Assembly (NCBI GenBank): GCA_031292575.1
Contig: JARLGX010000008.1
Span: 24,028-88,027, forward strand
Direction: 5' to 3'
Source: Paludibacter sp.
Lineage (GTDB): Bacteria > Bacteroidota > Bacteroidia > Bacteroidales > Paludibacteraceae
DNA: 64,000 nucleotides
Shown: positions 27,723 through 36,044 of the stretch, in pieces
How the letters are laid out: every line of letters begins with the position of its first letter
Position numbering within the stretch: position 1 is the stretch's first letter
Program-made: the position numbers and the translations under genes
The notes under the pieces: generated by a model
Seen by the model: only the letters and a program-made list of their open reading frames with translations
What the model was told of the DNA's origin: nothing
Database searches by the model: none

Positions 27723-27794
27723 GCTCGCGCAGATTTGTAATCTGGGCGAAAAGAGATAATGAAAGAATGTCACGGTTCACAGAACAGAGTCAGC
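27723..27794. repeat. 72-bp direct repeat, copy 1
   Basis: Starts GCTCGCGCAGATTTGTAATC and ends GAACAGAGTCAGC. It matches 29224-29295 with one visible mismatch. The first 24 nt form a palindrome around TTTGTAA. It lies just after the deacetylase stop. Confidence 0.85.
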
Positions 27795-27825
27795 AAGGGG
27801 AGTTTGAAACTAAAAAATCAAAAAA

Positions 27826-28182
27826 ATGAATACTAAAAATATCCCATTCCAAACCATTGATTGGACAAAAATCCCAAAGACAGAACACAAAGGTGAGACT
27901 GGTATTGCTTATTGGCAAACTATTCAATTTGAAGGATTACGAATAAGAATAGTTGAATATTCTAAAGGTTATATTGCTGACCATTGGTGCACAAAAGGAC
28001 ATATTGTACATTGTTTGGAAGGAGATTTTATGAGTGACCTAAACAATGAGAATAAATTCATTTTGACAAAAGGAATGACTTATGTAGTTACAGATGATTT
28101 GAGTTCACATCGTTCGACTACAGAAAACGGAGTAAAATTGTTGATTATTGATGGTGAATTTTTGCAATTGAGCATTGAATAA
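27826..28182 (+). CDS. DHCW-motif cupin-fold protein
   Basis: A 118-residue single-domain protein. The N-terminal block PFQTIDWTKIPKTEHKGETG and the IADHWCTKGHIVHCLEGDF motif match the small cupin group named for the DH-C/W motif (here DHWC). His and Cys residues in this motif could bind metal. A later TDDLSSHRSTTENGVKLLIID completes the beta barrel. No enzymatic role is established for this group, as far as I know. It lies between two 72-bp direct repeats, in what looks like exchangeable DNA. Confidence 0.75.
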   Translation: MNTKNIPFQTIDWTKIPKTEHKGETGIAYWQTIQFEGLRIRIVEYSKGYIADHWCTKGHIVHCLEGDFMSDLNNENKFILTKGMTYVVTDDLSSHRSTTENGVKLLIIDGEFLQLSIE

Positions 28183-28253
28183 GAAAACTAACTATTACTG
28201 TCTAATTGCAAGAAACTATAGTAACGTTGATTCAACAACTAAATAGAGAATAA

Positions 28254-28400
28254 ATGATTGTATTAAAAAGAACAAATTCTGACGACAAAGATTTTCAAAA
28301 ACTGGTTGAAGAGTTGGATAAGGAATTGGCTATTCGTGACGGAGAAGATCACTCCTTTTATGCCCCCCAGCTGGCGCGGATTTGCAATCCGTGCCAATAA
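28254..28400 (+). pseudogene. truncated GNAT-type acetyltransferase gene
   Basis: Translation from the ATG at 28254 gives MIVLKRTNSDDKDFQKLVEE followed by LDKELAIRDGEDHSFY, which is the N-terminus of a common GNAT acetyltransferase group. After about 36 residues the frame runs into the palindromic repeat at 28371 and stops (QLARICNPCQ). The acetyl-CoA-binding domain is missing. Beyond the repeat, 28555-28590 reads KENSNNQSEAF in one frame, which might be a decayed C-terminal piece, but this is weak. Confidence 0.65.
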
Positions 28401-28532
28401 TAAAAGAAAAGAAGTACAGGTAGCGCTAGCGGAGAAAATGGAACGTTAGATATACTGGTAATTGAATTTTGGAATGGACAATAGTATCAAAATAGAATAG
28501 TTGTGTTGGCACGGATTGCAAATCCGCGCCAG
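28371..28532. repeat. 162-bp element bounded by 27-bp perfect inverted repeats
   Basis: Left arm 28371-28397 (contains GGCGCGGATTTGCAATCCG) and right arm 28506-28532 (contains CGGATTGCAAATCCGCGCC) are perfect inverted copies. Each arm is itself partly palindromic around TTTGCAA. The left arm is fused to the GNAT fragment. The element has no coding capacity. Confidence 0.85.
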
Positions 28533-28661
28533 CCGCGGGGACGGGTCGGTTAGATTAAAAGAAAATTCCAACAACCAGTCTGAAGCATTCTGCAAAGAAT
28601 AAGATAGATATATCAGCATTGACAAGGGGGCCAATCAATAATCGTTAAAACAAATAGAATT

Positions 28662-29216
28662 ATGAATCAATGTGATAAATGTGGAACAGACAACACCGAA
28701 AATGCAAGATATTGTTTGAATTGCGGATATGAACTACATAGAAAAATAACCTTAGAAAATCAAGAAGAACAATCTATTCCCAAAGAACAGAAAGGAAATA
28801 AACGACAAGTGACAACTGTACTGGGTGCTATAGTTGGAATTTTATTTATGTTTGGAATTCAGCAATTTTTCTTCAAGCCACAAACAGCTAAATTAGATAA
28901 ATTAATGATGCAATTTGCAAGTGAGATTAATAAATCTTGCCCTATTATGATTGATTCAGAAACCCGACTTGACAATGCGATTGCATTACCTAATAATGTA
29001 TTTCTTTATAATTACTCTTTAGTAAATATAGAGAAAGGAAAAGTTGATACTATGCAAATCAAAAATCTCCTTGTGCCCAAAATTATAAATTTCGTGAAGT
29101 CAAGTCCACAAATGAAACCAATAAGAGACGCGAAAGTTACCATAGACTATTATTATAAAGACAAAAATGGAGTATATTTATTTCAAGTACCAATAACGTC
29201 TCAACAATACGAATAG
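28662..29216 (+). CDS. zinc-ribbon membrane protein
   Basis: A 184-residue protein. Residues 4-22 form a zinc ribbon (CDKC and CLNC), of the zinc-ribbon-2 type. One membrane helix follows at about residues 50-66 (VTTVLGAIVGILFMFGIQQFF), and the C-terminal 115 residues should be outside the cytoplasm. Function unknown; the ribbon may act in protein or nucleic acid contact. It lies between repeat elements, with the second 72-bp repeat 7 nt after its stop. Confidence 0.7.
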   Translation: MNQCDKCGTDNTENARYCLNCGYELHRKITLENQEEQSIPKEQKGNKRQVTTVLGAIVGILFMFGIQQFFFKPQTAKLDKLMMQFASEINKSCPIMIDSETRLDNAIALPNNVFLYNYSLVNIEKGKVDTMQIKNLLVPKIINFVKSSPQMKPIRDAKVTIDYYYKDKNGVYLFQVPITSQQYE

Positions 29217-29223
29217 AATAACC

Positions 29224-29295
29224 GCTCGCGCAGATTTGTAATCTGTGCGAAAAGAGATAATGAAAGAATGTCACGGTTCACAGAACAGAGTCAGC
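29224..29295. repeat. 72-bp direct repeat, copy 2
   Basis: Near-identical to 27723-27794. Together the copies bracket the cupin, GNAT fragment and zinc-ribbon genes, about 1.43 kb of DNA that could be lost or moved by recombination. Confidence 0.85.
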
Positions 29296-29358
29296 GAGAG
29301 AAAAGAAACAAAATAAATAGAATCAAATCGCCTCGGTGCTTTATATAAATCAATAAAC

Positions 29359-30024
29359 ATGAGAATAATTATAACATTCGTCATTTTAATGATAGGATTA
29401 AATATGTATGCACAAACTGACTCTATTGAGAATTCAGTGCTCTATAAAAAGGCTTCAGCTATGGAGATTACGGGAGAAGAGTTCTCAAAAACTGTAAAGA
29501 ATTGGAATGTAACAATAAAAAAAATAAACGGTTATCCTAATTTACCAATAAACAATAATGGAAAGGTTCAATATTCATTTGTCAGAGATTTCCCCGGTTT
29601 AAGTAAAGGAGAACTTTTTAATAGAATTCTCGAATGGTTTTCGATTACCTATGGAATTGTTCCGGCATATTTATATTCGAATCTGGAGGATGGAAAAATT
29701 ATTTGCTCAAACAGTTTGAAGATTTATAACAATACGACAAGCTCATTTACATATATTATTTCAATTAGGGATAAAAGAATATTAATGAATATTGCAAACT
29801 TAGGATATCAAGAGACACATGCCGGATATTATTCTGATGATACCTGGATACCGGAGAGTTCAAATTTCTATGGCATTGATCAGGTGTTTCCAATAATATT
29901 AAAAGAACCTTCGAAATGGAATTATTATTTGAACATATTGGCAACAATTAACAAGCAAATGAACAACGAAATTTATAGTCTTACCGACTATCTAATTAAT
30001 TATGATTCAAGATATGTTTTTTAA
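29359..30024 (+). CDS. exported DUF4468-like protein
   Basis: A 221-residue protein with a short signal peptide (RIIITFVILMIGLNMYAQ). The central part (LSKGELFNRILEWFSITYG, then SNLEDGKIICSNSLKIYN, then FTYIISIRDKRILMNIANL) resembles DUF4468, a TBP-like-fold domain common in exported Bacteroidota proteins. The function of that family is unknown. The C-terminal 70 residues are helical. It ends 103 nt before a terminator. Confidence 0.6.
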   Translation: MRIIITFVILMIGLNMYAQTDSIENSVLYKKASAMEITGEEFSKTVKNWNVTIKKINGYPNLPINNNGKVQYSFVRDFPGLSKGELFNRILEWFSITYGIVPAYLYSNLEDGKIICSNSLKIYNNTTSSFTYIISIRDKRILMNIANLGYQETHAGYYSDDTWIPESSNFYGIDQVFPIILKEPSKWNYYLNILATINKQMNNEIYSLTDYLINYDSRYVF

Positions 30025-30124
30025 TAAATAAACAGAATTCAATACAGGGGGATTTGATACGGTAGGTACTTCCTGACTTTGGGTTGCCGGTTGTTTATAG
30101 GAAACAAAGAACCCTGAAAACAAA

Positions 30125-30161
30125 ATAAATCCCGGCAATCGTTAGATTATCGGGATTTTTA
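30125..30161 (+). terminator. AATCCCG hairpin terminator upstream of the sulfonolipid-type genes
   Basis: AAATCCCG (30127-30134) pairs with CGGGATTT (30151-30158), inner AATC/GATT, followed by TTT. A nearly identical hairpin lies at 34937-34974, on the other side of the four-gene cluster. Confidence 0.75.
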
Positions 30162-30281
30162 GTGGACCGAAAGAACCTGAAATTTCCAAATAGAAATAGC
30201 TGTTTCAACGAATAGCTTTTCATTTCATATTACTTTTTTATAAAAGTTCTGTATATTTTTTTTTGAAGTTATATTAAGTAC

Positions 30282-30289
30282 TATCTTTG
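30282..30289 (+). promoter_or_regulatory. -7 element of the sulfonolipid-type cluster
   Basis: TATCTTTG matches TAnnTTTG; TTTTG lies 16 nt upstream, somewhat short. RNA would start near 30295, giving a leader of about 97 nt. Confidence 0.6.
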
Positions 30290-30391
30290 CAATTGAAGAA
30301 TGTACAAAGAATATGATTTAATGTTATCAACTACCCAATCAGGGAGAAATCTTTCTTTGCTTACTCTCAATAAACTATTAAAATAAATATC

Positions 30392-31645
30392 ATGGTAGAC
30401 ATTTTCGACAGATTAAAAGCAGCAAAAGGTCCGTTAGGACAATATCAACAAAAAGCAGATGGTTATTTTATGTTTCCTGAATTAGAAGGAGAAATTGCCC
30501 CACGAATGAGATTCAACGGAAAAGAAGTTCTGAACTGGAGTTTAAATAATTACCTGGGTCTGGCTAATAATCCTGAAGTAAGAAAAGCTGATGCAGAAGC
30601 TGCGTTGAAATACGGAATGGCTTACCCAATGGGTGCCCGTATGATGTCGGGCGAAACAAAATACCATAAAGAACTTGAACATAAGCTGGCAAAATTTGTC
30701 AACAAACCTTCATCGTATTTATTGAATTTCGGGTATCAGGGCATGGTATCTATCATCGATTCATTGTTAGACCGAAAAGATGTTGTTGTGTACGATTCGG
30801 AATCGCACGCCTGCATACTTGATGGATTGCGGCTTCATATAGGCAAGCGGTTTGTATTTCCTCACAACGACATGGAAAACCTTAAAAAGCAATTGGAACG
30901 CGCCACAAAACTGGCCGATGAGCAAGATGGCGGAGTGCTTGTGATTACCGAAGGAGTGTTTGGTATGGCCGGAGACTTAGGTAAGCTCGATGAAATTGTG
31001 AAATTGAAAAACGATTTTAAATTCAGACTTCTGATTGACGATGCACACGGTTTTGGAACAATGGGGAAAACCGGAGCCGGAACCGGGGAGCATTTTGGCG
31101 TACAGGATCAGATAGATATTTATTTCTCTACCTTTGCTAAAAGTATGGCCGGCATTGGAGCTTTTGTGGCTTCGGAAATTGAAATCATTGATTCATTACG
31201 ATTCAATATGCGTTCACAAATTTTCGCAAAATCACTTCCAATGCCAATGGTATTCGGAGCATTGAAGCGCTTAGAGATTCTTCAAACGCAACTGGAGCAT
31301 AAAGAAAACTTATGGAAAATTACCCGCGCCCTTCAAAGCGGACTGAAAGAAGACGGATTTGACATCGGACACACGCAATCGCCTGTTACTCCGGTATATT
31401 TCAACGGCAGTGTGGCCGAAGGAACCAATATCGTAGTCGATCTGAGAGAAAACTATAATATATTTTGTTCCATAGTTGCCTATCCGGTAGTACCAAAAGG
31501 GGTTTTGATGTTACGTTTAATTCCTACAGCATCTCACACATTAGAAGATGTAAAAGAAACAATTTCAGCTTTCAAGAATATTAAATCAAATTTGTCCACA
31601 GGGAAATATAACACAGCCGAAATGCAGGCAATGAACATAGTTTAA
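30392..31645 (+). CDS. alpha-oxoamine synthase, probable cysteate fatty acyltransferase
   Basis: A 417-residue PLP enzyme of the alpha-oxoamine synthase family (KBL, BioF, serine palmitoyltransferase). Key features are WSLNNYLGL near residue 49, DSESHACILDG with the PLP-stacking His, IDDAHGFGTMG (216-224) and FSTFAKSMAGIGAF with the Schiff-base Lys250. The family condenses an amino acid with an acyl-CoA or acyl-ACP. Because the next gene looks like a cysteate synthase and the third is an SDR, the likely reaction is cysteate plus fatty acyl thioester to 3-dehydrocapnine. Serine palmitoyltransferase or KBL activity is the alternative. Confidence 0.75.
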   Translation: MVDIFDRLKAAKGPLGQYQQKADGYFMFPELEGEIAPRMRFNGKEVLNWSLNNYLGLANNPEVRKADAEAALKYGMAYPMGARMMSGETKYHKELEHKLAKFVNKPSSYLLNFGYQGMVSIIDSLLDRKDVVVYDSESHACILDGLRLHIGKRFVFPHNDMENLKKQLERATKLADEQDGGVLVITEGVFGMAGDLGKLDEIVKLKNDFKFRLLIDDAHGFGTMGKTGAGTGEHFGVQDQIDIYFSTFAKSMAGIGAFVASEIEIIDSLRFNMRSQIFAKSLPMPMVFGALKRLEILQTQLEHKENLWKITRALQSGLKEDGFDIGHTQSPVTPVYFNGSVAEGTNIVVDLRENYNIFCSIVAYPVVPKGVLMLRLIPTASHTLEDVKETISAFKNIKSNLSTGKYNTAEMQAMNIV

Positions 31646-31646
31646 G

Positions 31647-32960
31647 ATGAGCGAACAAAAATATTATTTACAATGTGTCGCATGTGGGCATAAAACTTCC
31701 GATTTTGGAGTCTGGTTTGAGCAAAATCAGGTTTGTCCCGTATGCGGGAGCAAGCATTCCGAAGTTTGGTATAATACCGATTATAAAGGATTAAAAAACA
31801 TAATGGAAGAAAAAGTGGATAGTTTTTGGGAATATTTGCCCTATTTACCACTTATCGATCCAACGAATATTGTTACATGCATGGAAGGAGGAATTCCGCT
31901 TCAACAATGGAATTTTCTGGAAGAGTTTGTGAAAAACAAATATAATATAAACATTCAGGTACATGTTTATCGCAATGATTTAAATGGTGGTACCGGAACA
32001 TTTAAAGATGTTTCTGCTTCGTTGGCAGCAAGTATTTTTAAAGAATATGGCGTTAACCAGTATTGTGTAGCCTCCACAGGAAATACCGCAACTTCATACG
32101 CCACTTATTTATCCATTGCCGGAATAAATTGTTCGGTTTTTATTCCCGAAAATGCGTTGAAAGCTTCTGAAGCATTTATAAGTGCTTATGGACAGCAGGT
32201 TTTCAGAACTAACGGAGATTATACAAAGACCAAAGTGATAGCAGCCGATTATGCCAGAATAAACAATATTCTTATTTCTAACGGGAATATTGATCCGATC
32301 AGGGTTGAGGCTAAAAAAACTATGGTTTTTGAATGGTTGCGTCAGTTAGGCAAAATGCCGGATGTGTATATTCAGGCCATTAGTGGCGGTACAGGCCCGA
32401 TTGCCATCGATAAAGGTGTACGCGAAATACAATCCATTTATCCGGGGTTGAAAAACCCAAGGTTTCTTTTAGTACAACCCGATAAGTGCGATCCAATGGT
32501 ACAAGCCTGGGAAAAGGCAGAAATAAATGACTTCCCAACCGGATACGAAAAAGACTTTCCTTCCATTGACAATCCTGAAACTACAATTCCCACACTCGCT
32601 ACCGGGCATCCTGGAACGTATCCGATTATTGCAAAGTTAGTGAAATCTGTCGACGGCAGCTTTGTCAGAATTAGCGAAGATAAGATAGCCGCTTTTGCCC
32701 GATTAATTGCATTTGAAAGCAAAGTAATGTTGGGTCCGGCTTCGGCAGTTTGCATAGCCGGCTTTTTCGAATCGCTTAAAAAAGGATTGATAAAGGATGG
32801 AGAAAGCGTATTGCTGAATATCGGCGAAGGAGTAAATCGGGCACCTGAATTTGTAAATGAAATGATTTACACCACAAAAAATATTGATAACGTGGAGCAA
32901 TGTAAACCTCACACGATGAACACGTATCGGGAACAATTGTGGGCTGCTATTGAAAATTAA
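31647..32960 (+). CDS. threonine-synthase-like PLP enzyme, probable cysteate synthase
   Basis: A 437-residue fold-type II PLP enzyme. It begins with a zinc ribbon (Cys10, Cys13, Cys30, Cys33). The PLP lysine is Lys120 in NGGTGTFKDVSAS; ASTGNTATSYATYLSIAG is the phosphate or substrate loop; AISGGTGPIAIDKG binds the PLP phosphate. Cysteate synthases, which make L-cysteate from phosphoserine and sulfite, are paralogs of threonine synthase. No other threonine pathway genes are near, and the gene lies 1 nt after an acyltransferase. Threonine synthase is the main alternative. Confidence 0.7.
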   Translation: MSEQKYYLQCVACGHKTSDFGVWFEQNQVCPVCGSKHSEVWYNTDYKGLKNIMEEKVDSFWEYLPYLPLIDPTNIVTCMEGGIPLQQWNFLEEFVKNKYNINIQVHVYRNDLNGGTGTFKDVSASLAASIFKEYGVNQYCVASTGNTATSYATYLSIAGINCSVFIPENALKASEAFISAYGQQVFRTNGDYTKTKVIAADYARINNILISNGNIDPIRVEAKKTMVFEWLRQLGKMPDVYIQAISGGTGPIAIDKGVREIQSIYPGLKNPRFLLVQPDKCDPMVQAWEKAEINDFPTGYEKDFPSIDNPETTIPTLATGHPGTYPIIAKLVKSVDGSFVRISEDKIAAFARLIAFESKVMLGPASAVCIAGFFESLKKGLIKDGESVLLNIGEGVNRAPEFVNEMIYTTKNIDNVEQCKPHTMNTYREQLWAAIEN

Positions 32961-32966
32961 ACAGGC

Positions 32967-33764
32967 ATGGCAAAGTTCGAAAATAAAACAGTTTGGATAA
33001 CAGGAGCTTCATCGGGAATTGGTGAAGCCTGTGCTTATCTTTTTGCTATTGAAAAAGCAAACCTTATCCTGACTGCTACCAGAACTGACGCGTTGAAAAT
33101 GATACAGGAAAAATGTATCGGTCTGGGTGCTCACTGCAAAATACTCCCTTTTGATTTATCGGTTATTGATAATATTCCAACTTTAGTGGCAGATGCATTT
33201 AATTGTTTCGGCCGTATTGATGTTTTATTTAATAATGCAGGAATAAGCCAGCGGGGGCTAACAGCCGACACTGTATTTGAGGTTGATAAAAAGATTATGG
33301 ATGTCAACTTCTTTGCACCGGTCTTCATCACAAAGCTCGTTTTGCCGGAAATGCTCAAAAATGGAAATGGTACAATTGCTGTAACGTCAAGCATTGCAGG
33401 GAAGTTCGGATTTCCATTAAGGTCTGCTTATAGTGCTTCAAAACATGCCTTATACGGTTTCTTTGAAACTCTTCAGGCCGAATACCACAACCGGAATATA
33501 CGTGTGGTGATGGTTTGTCCGGGATTTGTCAATACAAATATCTCAATGAATGCACTGGAAAACGATGGGAAACGACATGCAAAATTAGATGCAGGACAAG
33601 CCGGTGGAATCACGGCTGAAAAAGCTGCAAAGAAGATTGTAAACGGAATTTATAATCAAAAACCGGAAGTTTTAGTTGGAGGAAAAGAGCTTATTATGGT
33701 TTATATAAAAAGATTTACTCCTTCATTATCAAGAATTTTAGCACGGAAAATAAAACCATCATAA
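32967..33764 (+). CDS. short-chain dehydrogenase, probable 3-dehydrocapnine reductase
   Basis: A 265-residue classical SDR. The cofactor motif is TGASSGIG at about residues 12-19, NNAG is in FNNAGISQRG, the catalytic Ser lies in TSSIAGKFG, and the Tyr and Lys are in SAYSASKHAL. The C-terminal YIKRFTPSLSRILARKIKPS is basic and amphipathic, as in SDRs that reduce long-chain sphingoid ketones (3-ketosphinganine reductase-like). In this cluster it would reduce the 3-keto product of the acyltransferase. It sits 6 nt after and 3 nt before its neighbours. Confidence 0.7.
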   Translation: MAKFENKTVWITGASSGIGEACAYLFAIEKANLILTATRTDALKMIQEKCIGLGAHCKILPFDLSVIDNIPTLVADAFNCFGRIDVLFNNAGISQRGLTADTVFEVDKKIMDVNFFAPVFITKLVLPEMLKNGNGTIAVTSSIAGKFGFPLRSAYSASKHALYGFFETLQAEYHNRNIRVVMVCPGFVNTNISMNALENDGKRHAKLDAGQAGGITAEKAAKKIVNGIYNQKPEVLVGGKELIMVYIKRFTPSLSRILARKIKPS

Positions 33765-33767
33765 TTT

Positions 33768-34847
33768 ATGGCTGATTATATTATAAGTGGAATCCAACAA
33801 GTTGGCATTGGCGTGGAAGACTTCAAAGCAGCCTGGAAATACTACATCAATACGTTTAACATGGACGTAAAAATCCTTGAAGATGATACTGTTGCCGAAT
33901 TGATGTTGCCTTACACCGGAAATAAACCTCAGAAACGCCATGCAGCCATTGCCATTAATATGCAAGGCGGAAGCGGCTTTGAAATCTGGCAGTACTCCGA
34001 ACGCAAACCCCAAAAGATTGATTTCGATATACAGTTTGGCGATTTAGGAATATGTGTTGCCAAAATGAAAAGCAGAAATGTAAAACAAACTTATCAGGAA
34101 TTTTCAAACAAACCCGGAGTTAAAATTCTTGGAGGATTGGGCAAGTATATTGATGGCACGGACACGTTTTACATGGAAGATCCATTTTCGAATGTCTTTC
34201 AGATTGTTCATGATGAAACCGTCTTTCGGGACGAACACCGTTCATCGGGTGGACCTGTGGGAGGAATTGTTGGCGTAACAGATATAGATCGTTCATTGCC
34301 GGTCTATCAGGATATTTTAGGTTACGACAAAATAATAACGGATGTAACGGGAAATTTCGACGACATTGCCGGATTAAATTCAGGAAATCAAAGATTCAGA
34401 AGAGTGTTACTCACTCATTCCACAGCACGGAAAGGAAATTTCAGTCGACTATTCGGACAATCAACCATCGAACTGGTTCAGGCATTGGACCGCAAACCCC
34501 GAAAAATATACGAGGGCCGTTTTTGGGGCGATCCCGGATTTATTCAAATCTGTTTTGATGTCCGCAACATGAATGCTTTAAAAGAGAAATGCGAAAGCAT
34601 GGGCTTTAAATTTACGGTCGACAGTTCGGTAAAAGGTGCGTTTGACATGGGCGAAGCTTCCGGTCATTTTACGTACATCGAAGACGTTGATGGAACTTTG
34701 ATTGAATTCGTGGAAACACATAAAATTCCAATGATAAAGAAATTGGGACTAAACCTCAACTTAAGCAAGTATGATCCCGAAAAGCCTTTAAGTGATTGGA
34801 TGCTGAAAGCATTGCGGTTTGGAAGAGTAAAAGCGGACAAAATTTAA
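33768..34847 (+). CDS. two-domain VOC-superfamily protein (glyoxalase/HPPD-like)
   Basis: A 359-residue protein with two vicinal-oxygen-chelate repeats. The N-terminal half runs from GIQQVGIGVEDFKAAWKYY to FYMEDPFSNVFQIVHD; the C-terminal half from GGIVGVTDIDRSLPVYQDIL to YIEDVDGTLIEFVETHK. Possible metal ligands are the Glu and His residues near the end of each repeat, but the classical HPPD triad is not obvious. It is the last gene of the sulfonolipid-type cluster, 3 nt after the SDR, and a terminator follows. A pathway role (for instance an added oxygenation, or detoxification) is inference from position only. Confidence 0.65.
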   Translation: MADYIISGIQQVGIGVEDFKAAWKYYINTFNMDVKILEDDTVAELMLPYTGNKPQKRHAAIAINMQGGSGFEIWQYSERKPQKIDFDIQFGDLGICVAKMKSRNVKQTYQEFSNKPGVKILGGLGKYIDGTDTFYMEDPFSNVFQIVHDETVFRDEHRSSGGPVGGIVGVTDIDRSLPVYQDILGYDKIITDVTGNFDDIAGLNSGNQRFRRVLLTHSTARKGNFSRLFGQSTIELVQALDRKPRKIYEGRFWGDPGFIQICFDVRNMNALKEKCESMGFKFTVDSSVKGAFDMGEASGHFTYIEDVDGTLIEFVETHKIPMIKKLGLNLNLSKYDPEKPLSDWMLKALRFGRVKADKI

Positions 34848-34936
34848 TATTTATGTTTCCCCTTCTTGTAATAATATCTTGATACATTAAAATTAAAGAA
34901 ATCTCATATCGAACTTGCTTTAGTTCACTAACAAAT

Positions 34937-34974
34937 AAAAAATCCCGACAATCATCAGATTATCGGGATTTTTC
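34937..34974. terminator. AATCCCG hairpin, probably bidirectional terminator
   Basis: AATCCCGA (34941-34948) pairs with TCGGGATT (34963-34970), inner ATC/GAT. A-run on the left and T-run on the right let it serve both the VOC gene (plus) and tRNA-Leu (minus). Confidence 0.75.
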
Positions 34975-34975
34975 G

Positions 34976-35057
34976 TGCGGCTGAAGGGACTCGAACCCAC
35001 ACACCTCTCGGTACCAGATCCTAAGTCTGGCGCGGCTACCAATTACGCCACAGCCGC
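34976..35057 (-). tRNA. tRNA-Leu (anticodon TAG)
   Basis: On the minus strand the acceptor GCGGCTG pairs with CAGCCGC, discriminator A. The anticodon stem-loop is CCAGA CTTAGGA TCTGG with anticodon TAG. A long variable arm (TACCGAGAGGTGT) marks a type II tRNA, and GGTTCGAGTCC forms the T loop. CCA is not encoded. Length 82 nt. Confidence 0.95.
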
Positions 35058-35238
35058 TTGCTGTGTTGCGGGTGCAAAGATACACTTTTTTTATTAATCA
35101 AATAATAGTTGAACGACAAAAATATATACATTTGTACAAAACTACAAGTCTGCTTTAGTAAAGATTTGATAAGTAAGATTTTAAATTTATAGTTGGAATA
35201 GTTTTTGACTCGTAAAATTGGCATTAACAAAGGAGAGA

Positions 35239-36006
35239 ATGAGAAAATTAGTTATTGTTGTTTTAGTTTGTTTAAGTCTGTTTACATCGGCCAAGACAAC
35301 CAGTAAAATAGAAAAAGCTCCATTTTTGAGTGGAGAAAGACTAACATTTCGTGTTGCATTCAGCTCCGCCCTAACGGGAAACCTGACAGCAGGAAAAGCT
35401 TCTTTACAGGTTTTCGATAAAAAAGAAATAATTAGTGATCATTCTTATTTTCATGTCGTTGCAGAAGGAGGAACAGTAGGTTTTGTAGAATTCTTTTTCA
35501 ATATCAAAGAAAAATTCGAATCATATATTGATGAAGAATCAAATTTACCTTTGATTTTTATCAGACAAACACGTGAAAATACCTATAAGAAAAACGATTT
35601 GGTTCGGTTTAATCATACAGAACTAACGGCTAAAAGCAACAAAAAGAAAACTAAAATTACAGCCGACACACGCGATGTCATTTCAGCTTTCTATCTTGCC
35701 CGAATGCAGAATATATCTAAAATGAAGGAAAATGATAGTTTCAATATCCCCTATTTTTTTGATGACACAATAGCAGATTTCAGAATCGTCTATGTAGGCA
35801 AACAAAAAATTAAAACTCATCTGGGAGTTTTCAATTGTATTGTATTCAAACCACAGGTTATCACGGGAAGGGTATTTGATCAAAAATATCCAATTACTTT
35901 TTGGGTAAGCGACGATAAAAATCGACTTCCTGTCTTAATCGAATCAAAACTTGCTATTGGGAAAGTTCGGATAGAATTAATGAGCTATAATGGCGGTGAA
36001 AATTAA
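35239..36006 (+). CDS. exported DUF3108 protein
   Basis: A 255-residue protein if the ATG at 35239 is used. That start is favoured by AAAGGAG 4 nt upstream, rare in this window, and by the signal peptide RKLVIVVLVCLSLFTSAK directly after it; the frame's earlier start is a TTG without support. The mature part (GERLTFRVAFSSALTGNLTAGKASLQ, EKFESYIDEESNLPL, DVISAFYLARM, YPITFWVSDDKNRLPVLIESK) fits DUF3108, a beta-rich periplasmic family of unknown function. It is a single gene between tRNA-Leu and queF. Confidence 0.8.
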   Translation: MRKLVIVVLVCLSLFTSAKTTSKIEKAPFLSGERLTFRVAFSSALTGNLTAGKASLQVFDKKEIISDHSYFHVVAEGGTVGFVEFFFNIKEKFESYIDEESNLPLIFIRQTRENTYKKNDLVRFNHTELTAKSNKKKTKITADTRDVISAFYLARMQNISKMKENDSFNIPYFFDDTIADFRIVYVGKQKIKTHLGVFNCIVFKPQVITGRVFDQKYPITFWVSDDKNRLPVLIESKLAIGKVRIELMSYNGGEN

Positions 36007-36044
36007 AGTGTTCAATTATTGAACAAACAGTAGTAGAACTCTAT

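Noticed and set aside
30392..31645. 2-amino-3-ketobutyrate CoA ligase (kbl) or serine palmitoyltransferase as the firm name
   Set aside because: The fold fits all of these enzymes, but no threonine dehydrogenase gene is near and the adjacent cysteate-synthase-like and SDR genes favour a sulfonolipid role; kept as alternatives only.
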